Shown here one piece after another: positions 52,224-60,563 of a stretch of 64,000 bases of DNA. The position numbers were made by a program, and so were the translations under genes. The stretch comes from Novosphingobium mathurense (GTDB lineage Bacteria > Pseudomonadota > Alphaproteobacteria > Sphingomonadales > Sphingomonadaceae): positions 372,001-436,000 of the forward strand of contig NZ_FVZE01000002.1 of assembly GCF_900168325.1 (NCBI RefSeq), written 5' to 3'. The notes beneath the pieces were generated by a model. It saw nothing but the letters and a program-made list of their open reading frames with translations. It ran no database searches and had not been told where the DNA came from. The first letter of the stretch is position 1. Each line of letters starts with the position of its first letter.

Positions 52224-54014
52224 ATGCAAGTCTACGAGGCACCCCTGCGCGACATGAAGTTCGTGCTGCACGAGCTTCATCAGGACGACGGCTTCGGCAA
52301 TCTCGAGGCGCTGGAAGAATTCACCCCCGATCTCGTCGATGCCGTGCTCGAGGAAGCGGCCAAGGTGGCGCAGGAGGTTCTCCTCCCGCTCAACCGCAGC
52401 GGCGACGTTGAAGGCTGCACGCTGGAGAACGGCGTGGTGCGCACGCCGCAGGGCTTCAAGGAAGCCTACGAACTGTTCCGCGAGGGTGGCTGGTGCGCGC
52501 TGGCGTCCGATCCCGAATGGGGTGGGCAGGGCCTGCCGGAATCGGTCAACAAGATGACCGAGGAAATGATCTGCTCGGCGAACCTGTCGTTCAGTCTCTA
52601 TCCGGGCCTGACCCACGGCGGCACGACCGCGATCGAGGGCTATGCCAGCGACGAGCTCAAGCAGTTCTACCTGCCCAAGATGGTCTCGGGCACCTGGTCG
52701 GGCACCATGTGCCTTACCGAATCGCACTGCGGCACCGATCTGGGCATGCTGCGCACCAAGGCGGTTCCGCAGGATGACGGCAGCTACAAGCTGACCGGCG
52801 GCAAGATCTTCATTTCCGCCGGCGAGCATGACCTGACCGAGAATATCATCCACCTCGTCCTCGCGCGGCTTCCCGATGCGCCGGCGGGCGTGAAGGGCAT
52901 CAGCCTGTTCCTCGTGCCCAAGTACCTGCCCAAGGACGACGGCACGCCCGGGCCTTCGAACGGAGTTTCGGTCGCGGCCATCGAGCACAAGATGGGGCTC
53001 AAGGCATCGGCCACCTGCCAGCTCAATTTCGAGGAATCGACCGGCTGGTTGGTCGGCAAGCCCAACAAGGGTCTCGAGGCGATGTTCACGATGATGAACA
53101 CCGAGCGCGTTTCGGTCGGCGTGCAGGGCCTTGGCGTGGGTGAGGCGGCTTACCAGTCCGCCGTGTGGTACGCGAAGGACCGCCTGCAGGGCCGCTCGCT
53201 TTCGGGCGTGAAGAACCCGAACGGCCCGGCTGACCCGATCATCGTACACCCCGACGTGCGGCGCATGCTCATGACGATGCGTGCCCATAACGAAGGCTGC
53301 CGTGCCATCTCGGCCTGGGTCAGCCGCGCGCTCGATGCCGAAAAGCACGCCACCGATCCGGAAGTGAAGCAGCGCGCGCAGGATTTTGTCGCGTTGATGA
53401 CGCCGGTGGTGAAGGCGCTTTTCACCGATCTCGGCTTTGAAACCGCGAACCTTGCCGTGCAGGTCTATGGCGGCCACGGTTACATCGCCGAAAGCGGCGT
53501 GGAGCAGTATGTGCGCGATGCGCGCATCGCCATGATCTACGAAGGCACCAATGGCATCCAGGCGCTCGACCTCGTCGGCCGCAAGCTGCCTGCCCACATG
53601 GGCCGCTACTTGCGCGCGTTCTTCCACCCGGTCTCGCAGTTCATCGAGGCGAACAAGGGCGACGAGACGTTCGGAAAGATGATCGAGGCGCTCGAAAAGG
53701 CGTTCGGCGCCCTCCAGCTCTCGACCGCGACGATCGCGCAAAAGGGCATGAAGGACCCCGAAGAGGGCGCTGCCGCGGCTACCGAGTACCTGCGCCTGAC
53801 CGGCCTTGTCGCGATGGCTTATTGCCTTGCCAAGTCGGCGCTGATCGCGCAGCGCAAGCTGGCAGAAGGCACCGAAGAGGCGGCTTTCTACAAGACCAAG
53901 CTGACCACCGCGCAGTTCTACTTCGACCGCATCCTGCCGCAGGCAACCGCGGTCTTCCTGGCAATCAAGGCCGGCAAGGGCTCGATGATGGCGCTTGAGG
54001 CCGAAGCGTTCTGA
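52224..54014 (+). CDS. Acyl-CoA dehydrogenase (about 600-residue type)
   Basis: A 596-residue FAD-dependent acyl-CoA dehydrogenase for the first step of beta-oxidation. FAD and substrate motifs are MCLTESHCGTDLGMLRT, KIFISAGEHDLTENIIH and VQVYGGHGYIAESGVEQYVRDARIAMIYEGTNGIQALDL; the Glu of YEGTNG is the usual catalytic base. The C-terminal extension of about 130 residues places it in the very-long-chain-like group. A GAGGAGAG ribosome site precedes the ATG. Third gene of the plus-strand beta-oxidation chain. Confidence 0.94.
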   Translation: MQVYEAPLRDMKFVLHELHQDDGFGNLEALEEFTPDLVDAVLEEAAKVAQEVLLPLNRSGDVEGCTLENGVVRTPQGFKEAYELFREGGWCALASDPEWGGQGLPESVNKMTEEMICSANLSFSLYPGLTHGGTTAIEGYASDELKQFYLPKMVSGTWSGTMCLTESHCGTDLGMLRTKAVPQDDGSYKLTGGKIFISAGEHDLTENIIHLVLARLPDAPAGVKGISLFLVPKYLPKDDGTPGPSNGVSVAAIEHKMGLKASATCQLNFEESTGWLVGKPNKGLEAMFTMMNTERVSVGVQGLGVGEAAYQSAVWYAKDRLQGRSLSGVKNPNGPADPIIVHPDVRRMLMTMRAHNEGCRAISAWVSRALDAEKHATDPEVKQRAQDFVALMTPVVKALFTDLGFETANLAVQVYGGHGYIAESGVEQYVRDARIAMIYEGTNGIQALDLVGRKLPAHMGRYLRAFFHPVSQFIEANKGDETFGKMIEALEKAFGALQLSTATIAQKGMKDPEEGAAAATEYLRLTGLVAMAYCLAKSALIAQRKLAEGTEEAAFYKTKLTTAQFYFDRILPQATAVFLAIKAGKGSMMALEAEAF

Positions 54015-54071
54015 TCGTGAACCCTGCGCCGCGCTCCCTTCCTACGGGCGCGGCGCAGGGACGTTCTTCCA

Positions 54072-55418
54072 TCAGTTTCCGGCGATGGTCATGCCGTCGA
54101 CGCGCAGCGTCGGCACGTTGATCGCGCGGTGCCATTCTAGGTCGCTGGCCGGGGTCATCTGCGCGAACATCTTGAGCAGGTTGCCGGCAATGGTGAATTC
54201 GGCGACCGGCCCGGCCAGCTCGCCGTTGACGATGCGGAAGCCCGAAGCGCCTCGGCTGTAGTCTCCCGTTACTCCGTTCACGCCCTGCCCGATCAGTTCG
54301 GTCACGTAGATGCCGTCGGCGATGTCCGCCATCAGCTCGGCAGGCGAGAGCGGGCCGGGTTCGAGGTGGATATTGCCCACCGAGATTCCCGGTGCGCCGC
54401 CGCCCCCGCGCGAGGCGTGGCCGGTCGGTTCGAGGCCGAGTTGGCGGGCCGCAGCACAGTCGAGCAGCCAACCGGTGATTTTCCCGTCTTCCACGAGATT
54501 GCGCGCGCGCGTCGCCAGTCCCTCGCCGTCGAAGGGGCGGGCGCGCAGGCCGCGGGGCCGGTGCGGATCTTCGGCGATCGCGGTGCCCGGTGCGAAGATC
54601 TGTTCCCCGAGCCGGTCGAGCAGGAAGCTGGAGCGGCGGGCGATCGCGCTACCCGACATGGCGCCGATCAGATGGCCGACCAGCGTACCCGAGACTCGCG
54701 GATCGAACAGGACCGGCATCGGCCCGCTCTTCACCTTGCCCGGTTCGAGGCGGGCGACCGCACGGGTTCCGGCCAGTTCACCGATTTCGCGCGCGCTCGG
54801 AAGGTCCTCCACGTGATGCGTCTGACGCCAGGCACTGTCGCGCTGCTTGCCCGCGCCTTCACCGGCAACGACCGAAGCGCTGGTGGAGTGGCTGGACGCG
54901 CCATAGGCGCCGGCAAAACCATGGCTGGTCGCCAGTGCGAAGATGCCGAAGCCGGCACTGGCCGAGGCGCCGTCCGAATTGGTCACCCCTTGCACGGCCC
55001 GGGCCGCGTCCTCGGCTTCCTCGGCGCGTTCGCGCAGGGCCTGCGGGCTGGGTTCGGCAGGATCGATCAGGTCCAGTTCGGGGAAGGGGCCGTGGGTCAG
55101 CAGTTCCTCGGGCGCCAGACCGGCATAGGCGTCTTCCGGCGCCGCGCGGGCCATGTCGATCGCGCGCGCGGCCAGTTCGTCCAGCGCGATGTCCGACAGG
55201 TCGGACGAACCGATGCTGGCCGAACGGGTGCCGCTGAACACGCGCAGCGAGATATGCTCGCTTTCCGAACGCTCCACATCCTCGAGCTTGCCCAGGCGGA
55301 TCTGGATGCCTTCCGAGGAACTGGCGCCATAGACGGCATCGGCGGCGTCGGCGCCTGCGCGGCGGGCACGCGCAACCAGGTCCTGCGCGCGTTCCTTGGC
55401 CTGTTCCGGATTGAGCAT
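54072..55418 (-). CDS. pmbA: TldE/PmbA, partner of TldD
   Basis: A 448-residue protein of the PmbA/TldE family, the non-metal half of the TldD/TldE peptidase. It lacks HExxxH, as expected, and shows RARRAGADAADAVYGASSSEGIQIR at the N-terminus, VLFDPRVSGTLVGHLIGAMSGSAI in the middle and GQGVNGVTGDYSRGASGF near the end. I choose the ATG at 55418; an extension to 55499 is not conserved. The gene is convergent with the acyl-CoA dehydrogenase and 37 kb from tldD. Confidence 0.93.
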   Translation of the reverse strand: MLNPEQAKERAQDLVARARRAGADAADAVYGASSSEGIQIRLGKLEDVERSESEHISLRVFSGTRSASIGSSDLSDIALDELAARAIDMARAAPEDAYAGLAPEELLTHGPFPELDLIDPAEPSPQALRERAEEAEDAARAVQGVTNSDGASASAGFGIFALATSHGFAGAYGASSHSTSASVVAGEGAGKQRDSAWRQTHHVEDLPSAREIGELAGTRAVARLEPGKVKSGPMPVLFDPRVSGTLVGHLIGAMSGSAIARRSSFLLDRLGEQIFAPGTAIAEDPHRPRGLRARPFDGEGLATRARNLVEDGKITGWLLDCAAARQLGLEPTGHASRGGGGAPGISVGNIHLEPGPLSPAELMADIADGIYVTELIGQGVNGVTGDYSRGASGFRIVNGELAGPVAEFTIAGNLLKMFAQMTPASDLEWHRAINVPTLRVDGMTIAGN

Positions 55419-55557
55419 TGGACTTCGCAACTCCCTTGAACCGCGCGAAAGCCGGTCCGCGCTGAGGGCAGCCCTAGTCGCCGCGCGGGCCGAGGGCAAA
55501 TGCGAGATGCATGATCTGTCGGCTGGCCGGGGTGCAGAACCCCGATCGCAGCCTCGC

Positions 55558-55908
55558 TCAGGCGAAGATCAGGGCGAGGCCCTTGAACAGTCCCGTCAGT
55601 ACGAAAGGCAGGCCGATGGCCATGGCCCAGAGCACCAGGCGATCACGCCGGTAATAGGGCGCCATGCCCGGATCGTGCGCCTGTTCGTCGGTCAGACGAT
55701 TCCAGCGCGCTTCGAAGCGGCGGCAGGCCGGGATAATGGCGATGACGAGGATGATCAGCGCAAGATAGGGCAGCAGCGAACTGCCATGCGACTTCAGGGC
55801 ACCGATCGTCACGAAAATCTGCAAGGCGGTATAGACCAGCAGGGCGTAAGCGATGTGGTCGCTCATCTTCTTGCGCCAGTCCACCAGATGCCCGGTGACC
55901 GGAGTCAT
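55558..55908 (-). CDS. Small membrane protein, unknown function
   Basis: A 116-residue protein with three hydrophobic spans (IAYALLVYTALQIFVTIG, LLPYLALIILVIAIIPAC, VLWAMAIGLPFVLTGLFKGLALIF) and a polar middle loop. I recognise no named family; it resembles a conserved sphingomonad membrane protein. The start could be 55908 or the ATG at 55866. Confidence 0.72.
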   Translation of the reverse strand: MTPVTGHLVDWRKKMSDHIAYALLVYTALQIFVTIGALKSHGSSLLPYLALIILVIAIIPACRRFEARWNRLTDEQAHDPGMAPYYRRDRLVLWAMAIGLPFVLTGLFKGLALIFA

Positions 55909-56168
55909 GACGGCCCGATGTCGAGTGGTCTTAACCATCCAGCAGCACTTCCCCTTCAATCCCATCAAGACTAGATCATCAAATTGCGGGAAGATCAAGT
56001 TTGACGAAATTTCCGGCAAGGTCTGTTGATGCGGATGGGCGGTAGCCCGAGGGCGATCGGTAAACAGCGCCGGGTAATCAGGTACATGCACGAAACCTGC
56101 CAATCTGGGCCTTGAAGGCAAAATGCCGACTTGCCGTTGCCCGGTCGCCTGCGTTAACGCGGTAACCA

Positions 56169-56963
56169 ATGACGGAAACGACCGAACTTTCGCAGGATCA
56201 GAGCTCCAGTGCGGCCGCCGCTTCGGCCGCGGTCGCCGAACGCGGCGGGCTCGAAGTCATCTCCATCGCCAAGAGCTACGACAAGCGCGCGGTCCTTACC
56301 GACATCTCGCTTTCGGTGGCGAAAGGCGAAGTGCTGGGCCTGCTCGGTCCAAACGGCGCGGGCAAGACCACCTGCTTCTATTCGATCATGGGACTGGTGC
56401 GGCCGGATTCGGGCCGCATCCTCATGGATGGCGTCGACGTCACCCGCTTGCCGATGTACCGCCGCGCGATCCTTGGCCTGGGCTATCTACCGCAGGAAAC
56501 CTCGATCTTCCGGGGCATGACCGTTGAACAGAACATCAGCGCCGTGCTGGAACTCAACGAGCCGGACAGGGACGTGCGCGATGGGGAACTGGAACGCCTG
56601 CTCGACGAATTCGGCCTGACGCGCCTGCGTTCGAGCCCAGCCATGGCCCTGTCGGGCGGTGAGCGCCGCCGCTGCGAAATTGCCCGGGCCCTTGCCGCGA
56701 AGCCGTCGATCATGTTGCTTGACGAGCCTTTCGCGGGCATCGACCCGCTGTCGATCGCGGACATCCGCGATCTCGTGAAAGACCTCAAGACTCGCGGAAT
56801 CGGCGTTCTCATCACCGACCACAACGTGCGCGAAACGCTCGACATCGTCGATCGCGCCTGCATCATCTACGGCGGACAGGTGCTCTTCGCGGGCAGCCCC
56901 GAAGCGCTGGTGGCCGACGAGAACGTGCGCAGGCTCTATCTCGGCGAGGGTTTCACGCTGTGA
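56169..56963 (+). CDS. lptB: LPS export ABC transporter ATP-binding protein
   Basis: A 264-residue ATPase that powers LPS transport from the inner membrane through LptFGC. Walker A GPNGAGKTTCFYSIMG, the LptB-specific GLGYLPQETSIFRGMTVEQN, signature LSGGERRR, Walker B IMLLDEPFAGIDP and TDHNVRETL are all present. An Ala/Ser-rich N-terminal extension of about 25 residues is added. lptC and lptA, which usually stand just upstream, are absent here, but rpoN follows as usual. Confidence 0.96.
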   Translation: MTETTELSQDQSSSAAAASAAVAERGGLEVISIAKSYDKRAVLTDISLSVAKGEVLGLLGPNGAGKTTCFYSIMGLVRPDSGRILMDGVDVTRLPMYRRAILGLGYLPQETSIFRGMTVEQNISAVLELNEPDRDVRDGELERLLDEFGLTRLRSSPAMALSGGERRRCEIARALAAKPSIMLLDEPFAGIDPLSIADIRDLVKDLKTRGIGVLITDHNVRETLDIVDRACIIYGGQVLFAGSPEALVADENVRRLYLGEGFTL

Positions 56964-56989
56964 GGCCTGACGCCCAGGAATACTGACGC

Positions 56990-58516
56990 ATGGCGCTGGG
57001 GCCCCGGCTAGACCTGAGGCAAAGCCAGTCGCTGGTCATGACGCCGCAACTCCAGCAGGCGATCAAGCTGCTGGCGCTGTCCAATCTCGAAGTCGAAACC
57101 TTCATTGGCGAGGCGCTCGACGCCAATCCCCTGCTCGACGTCGGTGCAGAACCGGCAGCGCCCGTGGGCGAAGCCTTGGAAATGCCCGAGGAAGCCCGGC
57201 GAACGACGCTGGAAGGCTCCCCCGTCGACCAGTTGATAGGGGAAGGGCGGGCAAGCGACGACCGGCCGCTCGACATCGACGCCGGATCGCTCGACAGAGA
57301 TCGCGATACAGGTGACGGCGAACTGGCGGCCTACTCGGCTGGCAGCGGCGGCGACAACTGGGCCAGCGAATTCCGCATGGCCGGCGGCGAGGCCGGGCCC
57401 GGTATCGAGGATCACGCCGGGGGCGCGGAGTCCCTTGCAGAACACCTGCAGGCGCAAGTGGGGCCCGAAGCGTTCAATCCCGTCGAAGCGGGCATTGCAC
57501 GCTACATCATTGGCCTGCTCGACGATGCCGGCTATCTCCATGCCGGCCTTGCCGAAATGGCGGCCGATCTCGGCGTGTCCGAGGATGCGGTCGAGGACGC
57601 GCTGATCCTTGTCCAGTCGCTGGACCCCACCGGCGTGGGTGCGCGCTCGCTGTCGGAGTGCATCGCCCTGCAGGCGCGCGAGGCGGACCGCTACGATCCG
57701 TGCATGGCGCGCCTGATCGAGAACCTCGACCTCGTCGCCAAGGGCGAACTGGCCCGGCTCAAGCGCATGTGCGGTGTCGACGACGAGGATTTCGCCGACA
57801 TGCTAGCCGAACTGCGCAACTACGATCCCAAGCCGGGCGCGCGCTTCGGCGGGGAGGCGAGCGGGGCCGTCACGCCGGACATCCTCGTGACGCCGCGCAG
57901 CGACGGGGGCTGGGACATCGCGCTCAACCAGGCGACCTTGCCGCGCCTGATCGTCAACCGCGGCTATTACGTTGAACTCAAGGGCACTTGCGAGGACAAG
58001 ACGTCGCGCGCGTGGCTCTCCGAAAAGCTCGCGGATGCCAACTGGCTGATCAAGGCGCTCGACCAGCGGCAGAAGACGATCCTCAAGGTGGCGAGCGAAC
58101 TGGTGAAGCAGCAGGACGGCTTCTTCCGCCACGGCGTCTCGCAGCTCAAGCCGCTGACCCTGCGCGCCGTGGCAGAAGCGATCGGCATGCATGAATCGAC
58201 CGTCAGTCGCGTGACTTCGAACAAGTTCCTCAATTGTCCGCGCGGGACTTACGAGCTGAAGTTTTTCTTCAGCTCCGGCGTCAGTGCCGCGGGCGGAGAG
58301 GGCGCGGCTTCGGCAGAGGCGGTGAAGGCCGCCATCAAGCAGTTGATCGATGCCGAGGATCCCAAGGCGATCCTGTCCGACGATGCGCTGGTCGACCTGC
58401 TCAACGGCAAGGGATTCGCACTGGCAAGGCGAACGGTCGCGAAGTACCGTGAAGCTATCGGGCTGGGCAGTTCGGTTCAGCGCCGCCGCCAGAAGGCTCT
58501 TGCTGCAGCGCGGTAA
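56990..58516 (+). CDS. rpoN: RNA polymerase sigma-54 factor
   Basis: A 508-residue sigma-54. Region I is the Gln/Leu-rich start LRQSQSLVMTPQLQQAIKLLAL; region II is acidic (residues about 60-140); region III has the core-binding and HTH parts (LRAVAEAIGMHESTVSRVTSNKF) and the RpoN box ARRTVAKYRE near the C-terminus. It lies 26 bp after lptB. The genes usually following it (hpf, ptsN) are not here; a gene-poor interval follows instead. Confidence 0.96.
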   Translation: MALGPRLDLRQSQSLVMTPQLQQAIKLLALSNLEVETFIGEALDANPLLDVGAEPAAPVGEALEMPEEARRTTLEGSPVDQLIGEGRASDDRPLDIDAGSLDRDRDTGDGELAAYSAGSGGDNWASEFRMAGGEAGPGIEDHAGGAESLAEHLQAQVGPEAFNPVEAGIARYIIGLLDDAGYLHAGLAEMAADLGVSEDAVEDALILVQSLDPTGVGARSLSECIALQAREADRYDPCMARLIENLDLVAKGELARLKRMCGVDDEDFADMLAELRNYDPKPGARFGGEASGAVTPDILVTPRSDGGWDIALNQATLPRLIVNRGYYVELKGTCEDKTSRAWLSEKLADANWLIKALDQRQKTILKVASELVKQQDGFFRHGVSQLKPLTLRAVAEAIGMHESTVSRVTSNKFLNCPRGTYELKFFFSSGVSAAGGEGAASAEAVKAAIKQLIDAEDPKAILSDDALVDLLNGKGFALARRTVAKYREAIGLGSSVQRRRQKALAAAR

Positions 58517-58677
58517 GTAATGAGCAAGATGATATTGAGTACATTTTGCTTATTGCTTGTTTAGCTTAGCAAAAAATTATACGCATTTTCGCGTATCGTG
58601 CTAAATTGTTTGCCTATCAGCTGTGCCGCGACTGCGGATGGTGGGAGCAGACCGGCCAGTGAAAGAAGGCGCTGGTC

Positions 58678-58887
58678 ATGTCCTGTATTGATCCCAAGTC
58701 GGGAACCGATCGGTTGACAAGAGGCAGCGCCTTGGCCGCGCTCGCCCGGCGCAGTGCATGGGCCAGCGGCGATGCGCGGCACGATTTCTTCGGCTGGCTG
58801 TTTGCGCAGCGACCGCAGGCACTTCGGGTTTCGGACAAGAACAAGAGCTGTTGGGTACCACCTGTCGAGGCACGAGTTGACAGGTGA
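58678..58887 (+). CDS. Possible small protein, uncertain
   Basis: An open frame of 69 codons starting at ATG 58678 with GAAGG upstream: basic, with ALARRSAWASGDARHDFFGWLF and RPQALRVSDKNKSCWVPPVEAR. GC at third positions is high enough for a gene but the frame overlaps a hairpin (58859-58886) at its end, and an open frame on the opposite strand covers it. I do not recognise a family. Confidence 0.4.
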   Translation: MSCIDPKSGTDRLTRGSALAALARRSAWASGDARHDFFGWLFAQRPQALRVSDKNKSCWVPPVEARVDR

Positions 58888-59022
58888 ATCCTGGGGGTCG
58901 CCCTGAAAGGGGAGGCTCCGCCGGAGCGACATGTTCCGCACTCAGGTCGCTCCGGCACAGGCTTTCAGGGAGGAACGCCTTGCGATCGCCTCCGATCGCA
59001 TAGACCCGTAGTGGCGGGTCTA
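58859..59022. repeat. Dense run of perfect inverted repeats after rpoN (candidate structured RNA)
   Basis: Four perfect stems follow each other: CACCTGTC/GACAGGTG (58859-58866, 58879-58886); a nested pair CCCTGAAAG/CTTTCAGGG (58901-58909, 58962-58970) enclosing the 11-bp GCCGGAGCGAC/GTCGCTCCGGC (58920-58930, 58946-58956); GCGATCG/CGATCGC (58982-58988, 58993-58999); and TAGACCCG/CGGGTCTA (59001-59008, 59015-59022). No T-tract follows any of them. The interval 58517-59367 otherwise holds only the doubtful small open frame. Confidence 0.6.
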
Positions 59023-59105
59023 CCGGCCCTTCTCGATCTTGTCGGCACCCCTACCGGCATCGTCGGGAAGGGCCATCTCTTCATATCTTCATGGACGGGA
59101 AAAGT

Positions 59106-59157
59106 GGCGGCAGCCGTGTTAGGGATTGGCTCGAGGTATGCGGGCCCGGCTGCCGCC
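59106..59157 (-). ncRNA. 10-bp inverted repeat, possible 3' end of a minus-strand RNA
   Basis: GGCGGCAGCC (59106-59115) pairs perfectly with GGCTGCCGCC (59148-59157). Read on the minus strand the stem is followed by ACTTTTCC, a short U-tract. Further small hairpins (GACC-GAA-GGTC near 59191 and AAGCC/GGCTT near 59208-59224) lie upstream on that strand. A small RNA transcribed from near 59300 leftward would fit, but this is weak. Confidence 0.35.
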
Positions 59158-59296
59158 TTAGTCTGCGAGTGATTCCGGATGGAAGGGGGAGACCGAAGGT
59201 CGCATGCAAGCCTCCCACTGGCTTCCGGTCGCATCCGAAAGCGGGGTCGCACGCTCCGGACAAGAACCTGTTAACCCTGATTGGGGGCCGGGCGCC

Positions 59297-59310
59297 GTGA
59301 CCTAGGTCAC
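59297..59310. promoter_or_regulatory. Perfect 14-bp palindrome GTGACCTAGGTCAC, CRP-like
   Basis: The palindrome extends on one side to TGTGA-N6-TCAC, which is the Crp consensus. It lies in the interval between the convergent rpoN and crp/fnr genes, 58 bp from the 3' end of the regulator gene, so no known gene start uses it. It may control an unannotated transcript. Confidence 0.5.
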
Positions 59311-59367
59311 AGGGCTGATGTGACTTTTACCACTAAGCCCCGATTGGATGGCTTTCAGGGTGGAAAG

Positions 59368-60096
59368 TCAGGCCGTGCCGCGGCCGATGCCCGCCTGGTT
59401 GGCCCGCTGGATCAGTTCGACGTCCCCGGCCGCGGCGCGCACGATTTCCGCCAAGCGGGCAATGTCGCAGACGATCAGCTTGCGCCCGGTACTGGACGTG
59501 ATGCCCTGTTCGGCAAGGTAGCGCAGTTCGCGCGTCACGGCCTCGCGGTGGGTGCCGATGCGGTTGGCCAGTTCGGCGTGGGTGGGCGAGGGCGTGATCG
59601 TCGCCTCGTTGCCCTCGAAACCCGTATCGAGGCAGAAACGCAGCAGTTCGCAGTGGAGGCGACTGCGTACGGCGAGGGCATTGAGTTCGAAGATCCGTTC
59701 GTTGAGCTGACGCAGTATCCGCACCAGGCGCCGGGTCAGCCACTCCGCCGATTCCGGATGGGCGAGCGCCGCTTCGCGAAAGGCCGCGCCGGGAATGCGC
59801 GCCAGGCTGGCCTTGGTGGTGGCCATGACCGTTGCCGAGCGCGGCTGGTCGTCGAGCGCGGCGAATTCCCCGACAAGCGCACCGGGGCCGGCATCGCTGA
59901 GCGTGATCTCGCGGCCGTTCTGCGAAAGCAGTTCGATCCGCAGCGTGCCTTCTAGGATGACGAAGACGTCGGAAGTCTCGTCCTGGTGGCCCATGACGGT
60001 CTGCCCGGCCTTGAACTGCGCAAGGCGCGCCACTGGCGCAACGGCCTCGGCCAGGGGTGCGGGAAGGTGGTGGTCCAGGTCGGACAATTGCGGCAT
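59368..60096 (-). CDS. Crp/Fnr-family transcriptional regulator
   Basis: A 242-residue regulator with a cyclic-nucleotide-binding-like beta-roll (FKAGQTVMGHQDETSDVFVILEGTLRI, GALVGEFAALDDQPRSATVMATT), a dimer helix (LVRILRQLNERIFELNAL) and a C-terminal winged helix (ELANRIGTHREAVTRELRYLAEQG). The N-terminus has no cysteine cluster, so it is not an Fe-S FNR. Effector unknown. It is divergent from the rcnR/dmeR-like gene. Confidence 0.9.
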   Translation of the reverse strand: MPQLSDLDHHLPAPLAEAVAPVARLAQFKAGQTVMGHQDETSDVFVILEGTLRIELLSQNGREITLSDAGPGALVGEFAALDDQPRSATVMATTKASLARIPGAAFREAALAHPESAEWLTRRLVRILRQLNERIFELNALAVRSRLHCELLRFCLDTGFEGNEATITPSPTHAELANRIGTHREAVTRELRYLAEQGITSSTGRKLIVCDIARLAEIVRAAAGDVELIQRANQAGIGRGTA

Positions 60097-60253
60097 CGAT
60101 GACCCCAGTTCGTATGGCGAGCCGCTACGCCGCCGAGCCACGGCGGTTCCTGCATCGACCCCTAGATGGCGGCATAATGCCCAAGCCATGCGCGCCTGTC
60201 GACTTGCCCCTTGCTCCGTCGCGTATTGGGCGACCTTGCCGAATCGCCATTCT

Positions 60254-60275
60254 ATAGGGTAGGGGGGTACCCTAT
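60254..60275. promoter_or_regulatory. RcnR/CsoR-type operator overlapping the regulator start codon
   Basis: A perfect inverted repeat ATAGGGTA-G6-TACCCTAT flanks a six-G tract, the form of RcnR-type operators (short G/C tract between inverted arms). Its right arm includes the first two bases of the regulator ATG (60274), and the G-tract is also the only ribosome-site-like sequence before that ATG. Confidence 0.7.
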
Positions 60276-60549
60276 GGGACATCTCTCCGGCAACAACGAC
60301 GCCCTTGTCATGCGTGTGCGCCGCCTCATCGGCCAGCTTCAGGCCGTGGAGCGCGCGCTGGTTGGCGGCGAGGACTGCACCAAGACCCTGCATCTGGCCG
60401 CCGCGGTGCGCGGCGCGCTGAACGGTCTCATCGACGAACTGATCGAGGCGCACGTGAACGAGCATGTCGCCGCTCCCGAACTCTCGCAGGACGAGCGCGA
60501 AGCCGGGGCCGAAGCCCTGCTCGCGGCGATCCGGCGCTACGCGAAATAG
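60274..60549 (+). CDS. RcnR/DmeR-type Ni/Co-responsive repressor
   Basis: A 91-residue all-helical CsoR/RcnR-family repressor. The metal ligands of RcnR are exactly in place: His3, Cys35, His60 and His64 (MGH, EDC, and EAHVNEH), which separates it from copper-type CsoR (Cys-His-Cys) and formaldehyde-type FrmR. It precedes a CDF exporter by 14 bp, the DmeR-DmeF arrangement known in rhizobia. Expected inducers are Ni(II) and Co(II). Confidence 0.9.
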   Translation: MGHLSGNNDALVMRVRRLIGQLQAVERALVGGEDCTKTLHLAAAVRGALNGLIDELIEAHVNEHVAAPELSQDEREAGAEALLAAIRRYAK

Positions 60550-60563
60550 AAAGACTGCCGAAC

